Notes: generated by a model not told the origin, from the letters alone. 64,000 nucleotides of DNA from Brevipalpus yothersi (GCA_003956705.1 QZCP01000841.1:16383-80382), one strand, 5' to 3'; positions 11,723 to 24,905 are shown, counted from the stretch's first letter. Made by a program: numbers and translations.

Positions 11723-14700
11723 ATGTATCGACTTTTGATACTAGTTTTGTGTTCTACCATCTCTCTGGACTTTGTTCTACTCAAAGTCACAGGTAAGTGT
11801 GTGAGTGTGTAAACGGCAGGTGAAATGTTAAGGTGCGCTTATGGCTCTGTGTGTGTGTTGAGAATGATGATTGTGATGGCAAATGTTGGGATAAAAGTGT
11901 CCAGTTGCCGCCCATGTCGTTATCCCCCTTGTCACAGTTAAATGCTGATTAGATGGTATGATCGAGTTGAAACATATTCAAAAATTGGTTTCATATTTTC
12001 CAGACAGATAGGAAGTGGGGGAAAAATGTTTGTGTAGATAACTTTTACGAATGCATGAAAGATGAATTTCTTCCTTATTATTGATTTCAATCTTTTCTTA
12101 TCTTTTTTTTGGTATCTCACTATTGCTGTTATTTTCAGGAGATGAGATTCTGAATCTCGATGGACAATCGTATGTGATCATGATGCTCCTTAATAGACCA
12201 ATATCATCCTATCAAGACAAGATCTCTTTTAATTTTCGTACCAATTATGCCAATGGTAATCTGATATATAGTCATGGAACACAGGGAGATCTTTTCTCAC
12301 TGAGATTAGAAGACAACAAAGTTGTTCTATCCATTGACTTGAGTGGCCATGGTCAGATAAACACCATCACATCAGGTAGCTTACTAGATGATAGTGAGTG
12401 GCATTCAGTACTTATTTCTCGAAGTCACCGTGATCTGAACCTGACTGTGGATAGTTCTACAACAAGGCACAAAATCTCAAGCGACTCCTCAAGATTAGAT
12501 CTGAATGGAAAGGTAAGTTATCAGGAGAATTTTATTCCCAATTTACTCTTGCTGAGAACCTCCGATTACTTTCCTCTAATGATCAGGAAAATTATGTTCC
12601 TGATATCAGTCATTCTCACGCAGAGATATATAAATCATGCATCTTACTCATCAATAAATATTTTTCTGACGATCATATTTCTCACCTGATAGCTTTATCT
12701 TGGTGGATTGCCTCCCACTCATGACGATGGTAGGAAACTCATCGCAAGAGATAACTTTACCGGATGTATTCAAGATCTACTATTTAATAGTACCAATATT
12801 ATTCGAGAGCTGAAAACCGATGCTTATCGTGATTCCTATACTCGATTTGGTGATACACCATTTGAGTGTCGATTAGAACGGTATCCGTCCATAACATTTC
12901 TATCTGCACCTTCTTATCTCAAAGTTTCAACACTGACCCGATCTGCGCTCAACGTTAGTTTGGATTTCAGAACTTTCAACGAAGATGGCTTAATCCTTTA
13001 CCATAAGTTCATTTCCCCACCTGAAAGCTTTTTTGCTGTTTCATTGAATAAGAGAAAACTACAAATTGATCTAAAATTATCCACTGCCGAAAGTCCTGTG
13101 ACTCTTGATCTTCAACCATTCCCTTCTCGCATTCTCAACGATGGCTCATGGCACATTCTCAGTATTAGAATCGAACGAGATCTACTTCTGACAAATTTAG
13201 ATGGAGAGCTCTCTAAAACAAAACGGAAGCTTTCAATACAAACTGGCTCATTTTTCCATGTTGGAGGGGGTGACTTCTTCCGAACTGGATTCATCGGATG
13301 CATTCGACGTTTCCGAATAGATGATATCTTCACTCCTTTTGACTCCACTACATCACTCAATATAATGCAATCAACAGAGGGTGAAGTCGTAGCCAATGCT
13401 TGCAAAATGATTGATCGTTGTCATCCTAATCCTTGTGAACATGGAGGCGTTTGCCGCCAAGATCACGATGATTTTAGCTGTGATTGTTCAAAGACTGGCT
13501 ATGCTGGAGCAGTTTGCCGAGTGGCGAAACATCCATTGTCTTGTGATGCCTTCAGAATTGAACATAATATAACTACCGGAGGAGATAGGACAATCATGAT
13601 CGATGTTGATGGAAGTGGCCCTCTTGAACCATTCCAAGTTTTTTGCAAATTTTCCGTCGGTGGCAGAACATCAACCGAACTGCGTCACAAGAACGAGGCT
13701 CGAACTGAGGTCGTTGGATATGAGGAGTTCGGTTCATATGTTCAAGAGATTCTCTATAATGCTGACTTTGAACAAATTTCTGTTTTGGTGAACAAGTCTA
13801 AAAAGTGTCAACAATATATCAGATATGATTGCCAAAATGCTCGCCTTTTGAACTCGCCTTACAATATTCCTAAGCAATTCAGACCCGCTTCATGGTGGAT
13901 GAGTCGAAACAATCAAAAAATGGCCTACTGGGGCGACTCTTTACCTGAATCTCGAAAGTGTAAATGTGGAATACTGGGAAATTGTCGTGACCCATCTAAA
14001 TGGTGTAATTGTGATTCTCTTGGTGCTCCAGGAGTGTGGACCTATGACGAAGGTTTATTGAGAGAGAAAGAATTTCTACCTGTTCGCTCAATTCACATTG
14101 GTGATACTAGCAATAAGTATCCACAGAAGAAAGCAGCATATACGATTGGTCCTCTCGTTTGTGATGGAGACTATCTTTTTGACAATGTTGTTACGTTCCG
14201 TCAACATGACAGTGTTATTCGTGTTGCACCCTTTGAAATGGGTTCTTCGTGGGATATTTATCTGCAATTCAAGACCACAACAGAATATGGTGTCCTATTG
14301 CATGCAAGAGGAAAGACAGATTTCATAAAGTTGACAATTAGCTCTTCAAAAGTTATGCAATTTACTTTCGATTCGGGCCATGGTAACCAAAAAATTGAAA
14401 TTCAAAGTGCCTCAAAACTGAATGATGACAAATGGCATTCAGTTTCAGTTGAATGGAATCGCAAGGAAGCTCGATTGGTGTTAGATGGAAAACAAATGGG
14501 CTACTCTACGAACAAAGGTCTACACTTTAGACCGATGAAGTTCACTTCCAAGATGATGATTGGAGCTTCCGTTGAAGAGAAGGAAGGATATGTTGGCTGT
14601 ATTCGAGCCCTATCTTTCAATGGAGAATTCATTGATCTCGTCCATTTGGCTCGATTTGGCCATCATGGCAGGCCATTGTATGGTGTATCTCCTGGATGTG

Positions 14701-15671
14701 TTGGAAAGTGTCAGTCTAATCCATGTCTCAACAATGGCACATGTTACGAAAGGTATTCTGGTTATGTATGTGATTGTCAATGGACTGCTTTCCGGGGTAG
14801 GATTTGTGCTGACGAAATTGGAGTCAATTTGAGAAGTGATAATTATATCAAGTATGACTTTGATATGCCGTTATCTACCCTGGAAGAATCGATTCGTGTG
14901 GGCTTCACAACTACTGAGAATCGAGGAATGATTCTCGGAGTCTCATCTCATACTGGAGAATATATGAATCTCATGATGTCTACTAGTGGACATCTACGCT
15001 TGGTGTTCGATTTTGGTTTCGAACGACAGGAAATCATAATCAAGAATGAAAATTTTGCTCTAGGCCAGCATCATGATGTAAAGATAAAACGATCTGATCG
15101 AGGAAGGAAAATCACTATTTCAGTCGACAGCTATGAGCCGATCATCTACACCTTCTCAATTGCTGACAAGGCTGACGCCCAATTCAATCGATTGAAAAGC
15201 CTTTATATCGGTCGTAATGAGACCATGACTACTGGGCAAGGTTTTGTCGGCTGTATTAGTAGAATCTCATTTGATGATCATTTTCCACTTCGTCGTCTAT
15301 TCCAACAAAATAGACGCAGCAATATTCAAGCATTCCCAACGGATGATTCTGTTCGAGAAGATACCTGTGGTATCGAATCTGTTACACACCCACCAGAGCT
15401 TGATGAAACTCGTCCGCCACCAGATTATTATCATAATCCTGATGACAGCAGCTCAGGTCCATTGATTGCTGTTATTTCGATTGTTATTATTCTTATTGGA
15501 GTTGCAGTTTTTGCCATTCTTTTCCTTAGTGGACGTATTCTTGGAGCCCATAAGGGTGATTATGTTACGCATGAAGACAAAGGAGCACGCGATGCTCTGG
15601 ATCCGGATATGGCTGTGGTTAAGAGTAAAACTGGGCCTGATATATCAAAGAAAATAGAGTATTTCATCTGA
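11723..15671 (+). CDS. Nrx-IV: Neurexin IV (Caspr-like septate junction protein) without discoidin domain, three exons
   Basis: Exons 11723-11792, 12139-12512 and 12693-15671 join in phases 1 and 0 and encode 1117 residues. Exon 1 gives a 24-residue signal peptide (MYRLLILVLCSTIS...), and its leftover G fits the GA that opens exon 2. Domains: LamG1 about 25-185; LamG2 about 188-362; EGF 367-400 with six Cys; fibrinogen-like 408-615; LamG3 620-793; EGF 798-830; LamG4 835-1018; transmembrane helix 1049-1072; short cytoplasmic tail containing HKGDYVTHEDKGA and ending EYFI, the class of PDZ-binding end known from insect Nrx-IV. The protein organises septate junctions with contactin and neuroglian and links to protein 4.1/Coracle. 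The family normally starts with an F5/8C domain of about 150 residues, which is absent here. A missed alternative first exon further upstream cannot be excluded. Confidence 0.93.
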
Positions 15672-18600
15672 GATCTGAGATCCCAAAAATATATTGACTT
15701 TTGTAATTTCTGATTTGTATTTTCACCATAATTTTTTTACACTATTTCATCGCCATAAACATCATCATTTTCATAAGCATGATCGAATTAAATACTTATC
15801 ACTTTTTCCTACACTAAACTACATATACTGTATTTGCTTGTTTATTAATCGCCAAGCATAATTCTTGATTATCAATCCCCGAAGATAAGGCTTCCTTACA
15901 GTCTTTTTGATGAATACTTCTTACATCCCGGATATTCGATATTGATGAGGGGTATGGCTGTAACATGCAACTTTTCTCACCACGAAATCGAGGAACTCCA
16001 GCGATGATCTCTTAGAATACATCTTGGACATTATTCACAAATTCCAATTTCCCAAAGTAATCACCAATCATTCAGCGAATGGCGAAATATTTTGATTGTG
16101 ACCTATGAGAATTCTAGTCGATAGGGGATTGAACTGAATATGCTTGTAATTTTTAAAAAATATTGCATCAACAAGATAGTTTGACGATGATTTTCTGCTC
16201 TCGAAAAACGTTTCTCTCGGCTTCTGTAGATCATTTTGAGGACTTCTGATGGAAAAAATTGCCTTAGAATCAATTGCAAATCGGATAATACAGGATTGCC
16301 AAGGCTCGGAGGGACAAATTTAGATTGGGATAGTATTCAATCCTTTGAACTTCTGCAGCCCCGTATTATCCGATCCTATTCGATTCGCTATTCAATTCGG
16401 AAGGTTTTCGGTCAGCTTTACTTTCCAATTTTTCCACTAGATCAAAGGATTGTTTCACTTTCATGGATTGAATTGAAATCCAATTCAGTCAAAATTTTTC
16501 TAAGCCATCTGGGTACAACTTTTGGTGGACAGAAAAGAATCACCTATAAGGTTCATACATGTATAATTATATTGAATGATATCGATGGGAATGTGAGTGT
16601 GGAGAGAGCATGAAGCGGCTCGGTCATAAACAGTGTTAGCTGACTTGTATCTATTGATGGCATTTTTTTATGTTCCTAAAGTGAATCCAAGATTCCGACA
16701 CGAAAAAATTTGTCTCCATTCATGAGTATCGGAAACACAATGGTCACATTTTATAAATTCTTTAACGCTGCTACGCGAAACATGATTGAGAACACACACA
16801 CTGGCTGGTTGGAATCTTTTTGATTGTGTGTATGTGTGTGTGTGCTTCGGGCGCCAATTACATGGCTGATAGCTTTAATTGTCATCGCTCGGGTCTTGAA
16901 AAAGAATCAAGACGATCTCACTGACGGGCTACTCATCGTCCAATATCATAAGAATTAGAAGCCTGAAGGAGTGAAAAAGAGATAGAAAAAGAAGGGCGAA
17001 AAATATGTGGGGAAAAAGAGACCGATCGGTAGCATGAGAGAAGCAGTTAGACAGGCTTGAAACAGCTTTTTTCTGATCAATGATAACTTTGATTATCAGC
17101 AAACTCTTTCTCATAACTAGTTGTTGACTTGCTTGTTCACATTATCATCTATCTTCATTTTGCCGTTCATTATCTATACTTCCGGCGAGTCAATGGTCAA
17201 AAAGTTTTTAAAACAGTGAGAAAAAGATAGTAGTAGAATCGGAAATACCGATACACTATCATTCATACATTCTTTTTCCGGTCTTCTATCGACACAGTCT
17301 GTACAGAGTTCTGTGTGTGTGTGACTGATCATTTCATCATCAAGTGGTCATCGTTCACGCCACGAGTTCATCCGCTTTACGATCATCTCGAACTGCGCTC
17401 GCTCCACTGGGATCTCAGTCAGTCAAGTCTCAGTGGTTAACTAACTAAATCATTGGTATAGCCAAGTTGTGATGATAATATCAGTAATCGAAATCAATAA
17501 GAAAAGAGAAGAGAAAAAAATTTATCCTCATCACATCTACTTCTATCCACTGTGATTGTCAAGTATACTCTCCAAAGAGAAGAGAACATCTCTCTTTCTC
17601 TCCTCCTTTCATCATCATACAACTCTTGAACATCAACGCAATAAGCCTCAACAACTCGATAGTCTCTCTCTCTCTCTCTCTTCTTTACACACTATTAAGA
17701 GATTGAAGATCTTCTTTCGGCTTAGAAAAAAGACTGCAAAAAGAATTGCTTTCGATTGATGCAATAGCTCTCTCTCTCTCACTTCTCAAATATTACTGTG
17801 TAAGAGAGTGGCCTAAACAAACTCTCTCTTAACAAAAATCTTACACCGAAACACACACACACACACAACCACTTGGCCCCTGACCACCCCATCGGTGGGC
17901 CACTCTGTAAGGCCCGAAAAAAAAAGTTTTGTGAAAAGGCAAAGAGAAAGAGAGAGAGGCAAGAAGTGGCCAGAATAGAGAGAGAGAGAATAGAGTGAAA
18001 AGAGAGAGAGTTTTCTTACCTGACTGAGAATACAAGAATACAAGAATACAAGAAGAGAAGTCCAAATCCAAAAAGTCCACTTTTTCCGAGCGCAACTCGT
18101 CAACTTAAATCAAGCCTGCGTGATTCGTTCTCTTTCTCTCTCTCTCTTTCTATCTCTCTTACTTTTTCTCTCTCTTTTTGCTGCTCTCCTCAGTTTGTGT
18201 GAGGCTCAACTTTGCCAGCCATTTTTCTCTCTCTTCTCTCTCTCTTTGGTATTCCAAGTTTCTCTCTCTCTCTCTGTGGAAGTTGATGTAAGTTTGACTA
18301 TACTTATTTTGGTTAAGGGGACTTGTTGCTACTATTACTATTTTGTTCTCATCTGTTGCTGATTATCTTGATTAACTTTATTCGATCTCTTTCTCTTTCT
18401 CTTTCTCTTTAACTCACTCACTCTGTCTCTGTGTGTGTATTGCTATTACATTACATCTCTCTCTCTCTCTCTCATTACACACATACATACTATTGTCTAT
18501 GTTATGGTGCCTTTAGTTTGTGTCATTTAATTGTGATACTCTCTATCTATCTCTCTCGATATACATCATCACTAATTTAGTGTCTGTGTGTGTGTGCCTT

Positions 18601-19532
18601 ATTTCACCTCATCATCTGAATCCATCTCTCATCTTCACTTCTCCTTTCACTATATTTTCTTACTCTCTCTCTCTCTTTCTCTCTGTGTATGTGTATGTGC
18701 CTTCATCTTCATCCTCATCTTGCTGCCTACCTTGTTTAACTACTCTTGTACACACATACACACAAACTGTGTATGTGTATGTGTTCAAGTTTGTCTTTCT
18801 CCCGTATTAATTGATATCGTATCAATTGGTCATTTATTTATATAAAAAAAACACTGGTTATTCCACTTTTCCCTGACTTCCTTCTCTCTATCTATCTATC
18901 TCTCTCTCCCTGTGTGCATATATACACAAAATTGGCTCACATTAAGTAATCGTTAACGAATTAATCGTGCTCGCTTGTCGTCGACGAAAAAACATAAACT
19001 CGGCAACTTGTTTTCCCATACATACACATACACACATCTCTCTCTCTCTCTTTGCCCAGCTTGCTGCATTCGTAAATCAATATTTATATTCATACACCAC
19101 TCTTTTTCCCTCTCTTCCCCCTTTTTTTCTGATTTCAATAATTCGGCTTATCCCCGAGTTTCAAGCCACATTCTCACTTTATTATATACAATCTCTCTCT
19201 CTCTCTCTTTCTCTTTCATTTACTCTACACCATATCAACTACTCAATCCTCCCCTACCATTATCATCATTTGTGCGCTACACTCATCTTCACACTCCACT
19301 CACCCAGTTGCCTGTTTCCATCCATAATAGGAGAGAGAAAGCGAACTTCGAGAGGACATTGGAACATAAGTGCATCACACCACAAATATATACATAGGAG
19401 AAAAAGAAAGGTATATTCGTGTGATCAAGTGAATCGCAAAAAAGAAAGCAAGAGTGAAACAAGTATAAGAATAAAGCCTTGATACGTTGTACGATTGATC
19501 GTCACTGTGGTCATCATCCTTAGCAAACAATA
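15672..19532. other. Intergenic region and CT-rich leader of Yorkie
   Basis: Nearly 4 kb with no convincing exon. A pair of nested inverted repeats sits at 16281-16452. From about 17280 to 19500 the plus strand is strongly pyrimidine-rich, with many CT and TG/CA simple repeats (17580-17780, 18130-18290, 18380-18500, 18660-18700, 19036-19060, 19190-19220). Several Ser/Leu frames there are repeat artefacts. This is probably promoter and 5' UTR of the Yorkie gene, possibly with a noncoding exon. Confidence 0.5.
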
Positions 19533-21843
19533 ATGGCTGTCCAAGGAAATCGTCCTAATCATATCGTTCGATTGAATGAAGATGCCAATAATACCTTGGA
19601 AGAATTATTCAGAGCTGCCATAGGGCCGAAAGATGGTCAAATACCGTTAAGCAAGCCTATGCGACAACGAGATCTTCCATCATCATTCTTCACACCACCT
19701 GAAAAAGGATCTAAATCAGCCTCACACAGCCGTGAGGGAAGCCTAGATACCACTAACTTCTCTTCACCACCTCCCCCACCTACTACCTCTTCACCGTGTC
19801 TTCCGTCTGGTTCACCACTGCCTCCTCGAATTGATCAGCAGCAAAGAGCAGCTACTGGACAAGAAAATGGTTCCAGCGATCAGCAGAGGAACATTCCTAA
19901 CATGCCATTACTTAATGGCCATCAACAAGTGGCCAATCGTGCTGGATTGACTATAAATCATCTTAGAGCTCATTCATCGCCCGCTACACTCCAAGCCACT
20001 TTTACCCTTGCTCCGAGTGCCAATGGTGCCAATCCTACCGCAGCTAACAATGTGAATGCCGCTAATCAGCATGTGAGACAATTGAGTTACGAATTGGAAA
20101 AATTACCTGATGGCTGGGAGATGGCCATCGAAAAAAATACGGGAAAGCCTTATTTCATCAATCATGTGACCAAAACCACAACATGGGAGGATCCGAGATT
20201 GGCTGCTATTCGAATGAACACCCAATTGCAGTTACAGGTAAGTTGGCAAAATATATTTGAATCATCGATATACTTGAATTTATTGCTTATGGGTTGAATT
20301 TCCACCTTAAATGGATCGAATTTCAATTCAACGTGCGAATGGATACTGATACTTATTTTCAAATGAAATAAACAGCATAACTTGGATTGATTTTGATCAA
20401 CAATTTGCAGCTAATAATCGATTCCATTCGCATCTTGTACCGATGAAAATGCACTTATTTGCTTTGTTGTTTGGTCTTGTTGACTTTGTTTGGAGCAAAA
20501 TTTTATTTGCTCGAGGTTGAAACTGCAAAATTTTTTCAACTTTACTCTCTCATTTTCAGGCCGAAAAGGTACAACAGCCCCAAGTGCAGCAACAGCATCC
20601 TGTACCGGCTCAACAGCAGCCCAATCAAACCACTGTCACCGTGACTCAACCGGCTCAAACTCTATTAACTGTGAGTATTGTATTTTCAATTTTAGTTTCT
20701 TCCCAGTTATTCCTTTACAAAATCCCTTCTATTCCGTTATGAGATCTAATGAATTGTTCTTTTTTTTCTACCAACTTTCACAACTTGATGCTTGATCAGG
20801 CACAAGAAGCGGTACAGACTACAGTACAAGCCGTGGTTCAACAGCAACAACAACAGCAGCAACAGCAAGCGCAACAGCAAGCATCAGTACAGCAACAGCA
20901 ACAAGCATCCGTACAGCAACAGCCAACGGGTCAGCCACAGATTATTGGGCAACAGCAAGTTGATGAGCGAGTTCTTATGACACCAAGCTCACTTCTGTCT
21001 TCCACTTTTACCATTAACTCGTTGAATGCTCTGACAAACCAGATTCCTATTCCAGATGGATGGGAACAGAAATTGACACCCGAAGGAGAGGTATACTTTG
21101 TCAATCATATTGACCGGACCACTACCTGGTTTGATCCTCGTATACCATCTCACTTACATAAGCATATCACTCTGACTGCTAATCAAATTCAAGCTGGTAA
21201 GCCACCATCCATGACTGGTGCCTCTCAACTTCCCATAGGGGCGAACGTCCAGCAAGTTTCCAATCCCGCTCATAACTCTGCTCAATCAGCTCTTCGTCGT
21301 GTGCAGCAACTTAGCGAAGAGCGTGAAAGGCTTCGTCAACGAGCTCAAGAGATCCAGAGGACTCAACTTCTACAACAAAAACAGCAACAGCAGAATGCAT
21401 CGGCTGTCACAGCCGCTGCAGTGGCCTCCGCTGCCGCTGCAGCATCAACCACCGTTGGAGATACATTGACTAATACCAATTGTATCACCACCAGATTGGA
21501 TCCCTTCTTGGGCTCAAACAATTTAACCAATTCTGATTGCCATTCACGCCAAGAAAGCGCTGACTCTGGTCTAGGCTTAGGTCCCAATTACAGTCTTCCT
21601 CACACACCCGAAGGTATTCTCAATTCAGAATTAGATGAGAGGATATTGAATCTTCAGAACAATGCTGATGATCTCGGCTTAGACAGTCTTGCCATAACCA
21701 ACATGGATCTCGGACCTGATCCCATGGATTCGGATGATCTTATGTCTAGTTTACCAGACGAATTCAATTCAGATATTGTTTTATCTGACATCGAAGCATT
21801 GCTAACTGCCAATGCTAACAACAAGGACCCCATTTGGATCTGA
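19533..21843 (+). CDS. yki: Yorkie/YAP transcriptional co-activator, three coding exons
   Basis: Exons 19533-20237, 20560-20670 and 20800-21843, all phase 0, encode 619 residues. The N-terminal TEAD/Scalloped-binding region is at about 12-60 (LEELFRAAI, then LPSSFFTPP). Three HxRxxS Lats/Warts sites are visible: S70, S148 (HLRAHSSP, the 14-3-3 site equivalent of YAP S127/Yki S168) and S185. Two WW domains lie at about 190-222 and 355-388, followed by a Gln/Arg coiled-coil-like stretch and a HSRQESADSGLG segment shared with vertebrate YAP. The C-terminus DPIWI resembles the YAP PDZ-binding end. A polyglutamine-rich linker (exons 2-3) separates the WW domains. The product is the Hippo-pathway effector that shuttles between cytoplasm and nucleus to drive growth genes. 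The start is the first ATG of the open frame and fits the family. Confidence 0.95.
20839..20957 (+). repeat. CAG/CAA repeat encoding a Gln-rich linker in Yorkie
   Basis: Imperfect CAA/CAG triplets encode glutamine runs between the two WW domains, mixed with Ala, Ser and Val. Mixed codons make this less prone to slippage than a pure tract, but length variation between individuals would be expected. Confidence 0.8.
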
Positions 21844-23165
21844 TGACTGCATTCTCCTCCACATTTTCCCATCCCATCTTTTCTCCGGTTAAATGATTCG
21901 CCTTATCTTATTTTTCTTCACTTGGTACTCTCTCTTTTTCTCATTTCTTCTTTTCAATTGAGTACAAGCCTGAAAATGCGATGCAACTTTTTCATCGACA
22001 AGTAAGAGTGAATGTTTCACTCTCGAAATCATGACCATGTTTTCCATACAGTTGAAAACATCGTAGTCGTATGATTCATTCAATCTCCCTGAACAATACC
22101 TTCGATTGTTGAGATAACATGATCTGAGTTACGCTCTTCGACACTTTCGAAAACTAGAAAGCGATCCTAGAGCGTTCTTACTAACCATCAGTACTGAAGT
22201 TTTTTCGCTCTTTTCACTTGCTATGAGTGAAAGAACTGCATCACGAGTTATTTACTCTTGTTGAGAAAGGCTAAGTAAACAGTTATTAAGCTTGAGCTTC
22301 GTTAGCAATTAATGTGAGCTGGAATCATGTTATTCTCAGGATCGGTTAAGGAAATTCACACAGTGCTTTAGTGACATGATAGGGAGCCTAGTATCTTCCT
22401 GTAAGTGCCTAAATAACTTAATCATCTCTTCATTCTTTCGGTGAAGATATGAGAGCTCCAAAAACTAACCTTCACTATCTTTTCATTAGTTACGATTAAC
22501 CTATTATGATTGCTATTATTATTATTATATCTCACTTTTCTCTCAAGTGCCTTATTTCATCTATGTAATCGTGTTAGATATTTCCTCACCAATTGACAAA
22601 CAAAAAAGGCCTGCCTATCATCGACTCCGTCCAATTCTTATGGTACTGGGCTGATTGTGTAGCTCAAAAAGATACGCATCTCCACTCATTACCTTGATAA
22701 TCATTGATAAGCATCATTTTTTCTCTCTCCCTGGCTATACATTTTGACCTTATCTCGCATGATTTTCTCGAATTTTTTCTCAATTCTAGAATATTTTTCT
22801 TGACAAAAAAACACCCATCCGACTTACGAGCTGATGCTTGTAACCAATGAACCCAGTTATCGAGGATAACTGATCCTACTTCTGATTTTCAAGCAATCAT
22901 GATTAATTTATTTATGAATAACTATTATTAAACCTTATTGTGCCTCGATTATATTATATTTTTTTTGGTAATACTGAGGGTGTAAAATTGTATGTCTACC
23001 AAGTATTCTGTCAAATGTTGGCCATGTTTTTCAGAAACAGCAACGAATTAATAGAGCATAATGGTGAAATTTTTTCTCTCCTCATTTATTCATTATTATT
23101 ATTATTATTATTATTTTTGAAAACTTTTCTTACATGGGTTCATAACTTTATCCTAGTTGAAAGAA
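21844..23165. other. Yorkie 3' UTR and intergenic DNA
   Basis: AT-rich with no recognised exon. A short ATT/TTA array lies near 23092-23117. The plus frame at 22940-23368 is probably chance: it overlaps the antisense exon of the secreted peptide gene. Confidence 0.5.
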
Positions 23166-23701
23166 TTAATCTATCGGCTCTCGAATTACACCTTTGTCCT
23201 GGGATTCATTTCGATCTTCTTTTCCACACTGACTTGGAGCATATTTTGCAGCGCTTACCGAAACACACATCGGATATTTATCGTTCTGTTTACATCTGCC
23301 AGGTTCCAGAATCGGTTTCTAATTGGACCGGAATCATATTAAATGAGTTAGACAAATTTTGTCAGTGAAAAAAGCATTGTACTTACAGGAATGATAGTAT
23401 TTTCACAATTGAATGGCTCAATATCGGAAGAAACGAGGCTTTCATCTGATTCCGCTGAATTTTGCTTAGCTATCCATGCCCGGTAGGCAGCGATTTCATC
23501 TAGTCGAATTCGACCGATAAGTTGACCTGGTGAATGACGAAGAGCATTGCGTAAAAGTGTAGCAGCTTGATCATTCGTCAAAGATTGACTGGCGGGACGA
23601 TGATTTGTTTCCGCACTCATCAAAGTAGGAAGAGAAAAAAATGAGATGATAAAACAAATAGTTGATAGAGTAGTTGATGAAAGTATTTTCATTGGCAGCA
23701 T
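23166..23701 (-). CDS. Small secreted Cys-containing peptide of unknown family, two exons
   Basis: Exon 1 (23387-23701) begins with two nearby ATGs and encodes a signal peptide (residues about 1-30, hydrophobic, ending LMSAET). It ends at a strong donor (CCT then GTAAGT). A 68-base intron with a TCTAACT-like branch site leads to acceptor CCAATTAG and exon 2 (23166-23318), in phase 0. The joined product is 155 residues. The mature region has an amphipathic stretch (about 42-80) then four cysteines, in FNCEN, GRCKQ, PMCVSV and SQCGK contexts, suggesting one or two disulfides. Size and layout are like a peptide hormone, inhibitor or other secreted factor, but no known family was recognised. A second donor (TCG then GTAAGC) inside exon 2 could instead lead to a further exon, which would change the C-terminus. 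Exon 1 is more certain than exon 2. Confidence 0.45.
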
Positions 23702-24905
23702 GATGCTAAACTAACGGTGATCACTTCTTGGCTACGGATCAAATGAAAGGTCATCAACGGATGAAGTAAAATTTATACAATTTTCATGAATCCGTACAAA
23801 AGTATGGAAGAGGAAATTGGAAGAATTTATATATAGATATATATTTATGAGAGAATTTCGAATGTTCGAAAGCTGCAGCGAGATTGGAGAAAATGTTCTG
23901 AACTGAACTTGTTGGTCTTGATTTTTTTTGTTGTTGTTATCGCGCTCGATTTGAGCCATCGAGAGTAGGTGATTGTTTTTGTTGAATACTTGTGGAATGA
24001 TCCCAAAGGGAATCCACTGTGAATGTACAATGTGACTGGTTGGTAGGTTAATTATTTTCGAGCTAAGCTTAGCTCGATTCATTCACACAACTTTTATCGA
24101 GAATCTAGCGTATTTCGATTGAAAAAGAAAAAAAACTCTTCTCCAATGTTAACGGTATTTAGTCGTGGTGGGTAGCCAATTTACCACCTCAAAATATCCA
24201 ATACCACAGAATCGAGCAGATCCCCTGGAGATTTTGGGAAGCTCTAATTTTTCTTCATCTTGTAGTTCTTCCCTCCTAATTGATTGCTTTTTTCCAGAAT
24301 CAATTTATTCCAGAGGATCAACACCATCGTCTAGTCGACAAAGCGTGAGACAATAAAGAGGCGAGAATGTCTGTTATTCCTTGGTAGATCCAATTTTAGC
24401 ATCTCATGTCTCCACCATACTGAACTAGATTAGCTAAAGTTTACTTGGACTTACCTTCCTCTTCTGTTTTTCAAAACTTTCGGTTGTCAACCAACTCTGC
24501 TCACTCATAAGCCCTCGAACATTGATTCGATTCGATGAAAGAAGCATGTTCTAGATTTGATCAATAAAGACTTGCATGTCGTTAACCTTCGATTGTACAC
24601 TTTGCACGATATTCACATAGAAACTCTCGGTCATTAAACATTGACTCACTACATATATCGAATTGTTTCATAAAATATTCTTGACCCTCAGTGAGAGTAT
24701 TCCCTCGAGTTCTGAGGGTTTGTTTGCTTTTTTCATGAAATGAGTGTAAAAAAGAAGTAATGGAAACTGAGAATCCATAAATAAAGATGAAATTATTACC
24801 AAATATATATTATTGGACAATTTCTTAATCCATTTGAATGAAAAAAATCCAATTGTCAAACAATGAATTTCAATCGAGTGATCTCAAACTCTCTCTTCCT
24901 GACTC
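23702..24905. other. Intergenic region between peptide gene and KATNIP-like gene
   Basis: No firm exon. A Ser-rich plus-strand frame at 24165-24356 has possible acceptors inside and an AATAAA overlapping its stop, but no ATG and no family resemblance. It might be a missed terminal exon or an upstream exon of the KATNIP-like gene, or chance. Confidence 0.45.

Noticed and set aside
24165..24356. Ser-rich plus-strand frame upstream of the KATNIP-like gene
   Set aside because: No ATG and no family resemblance; could be a missed exon but cannot be supported.
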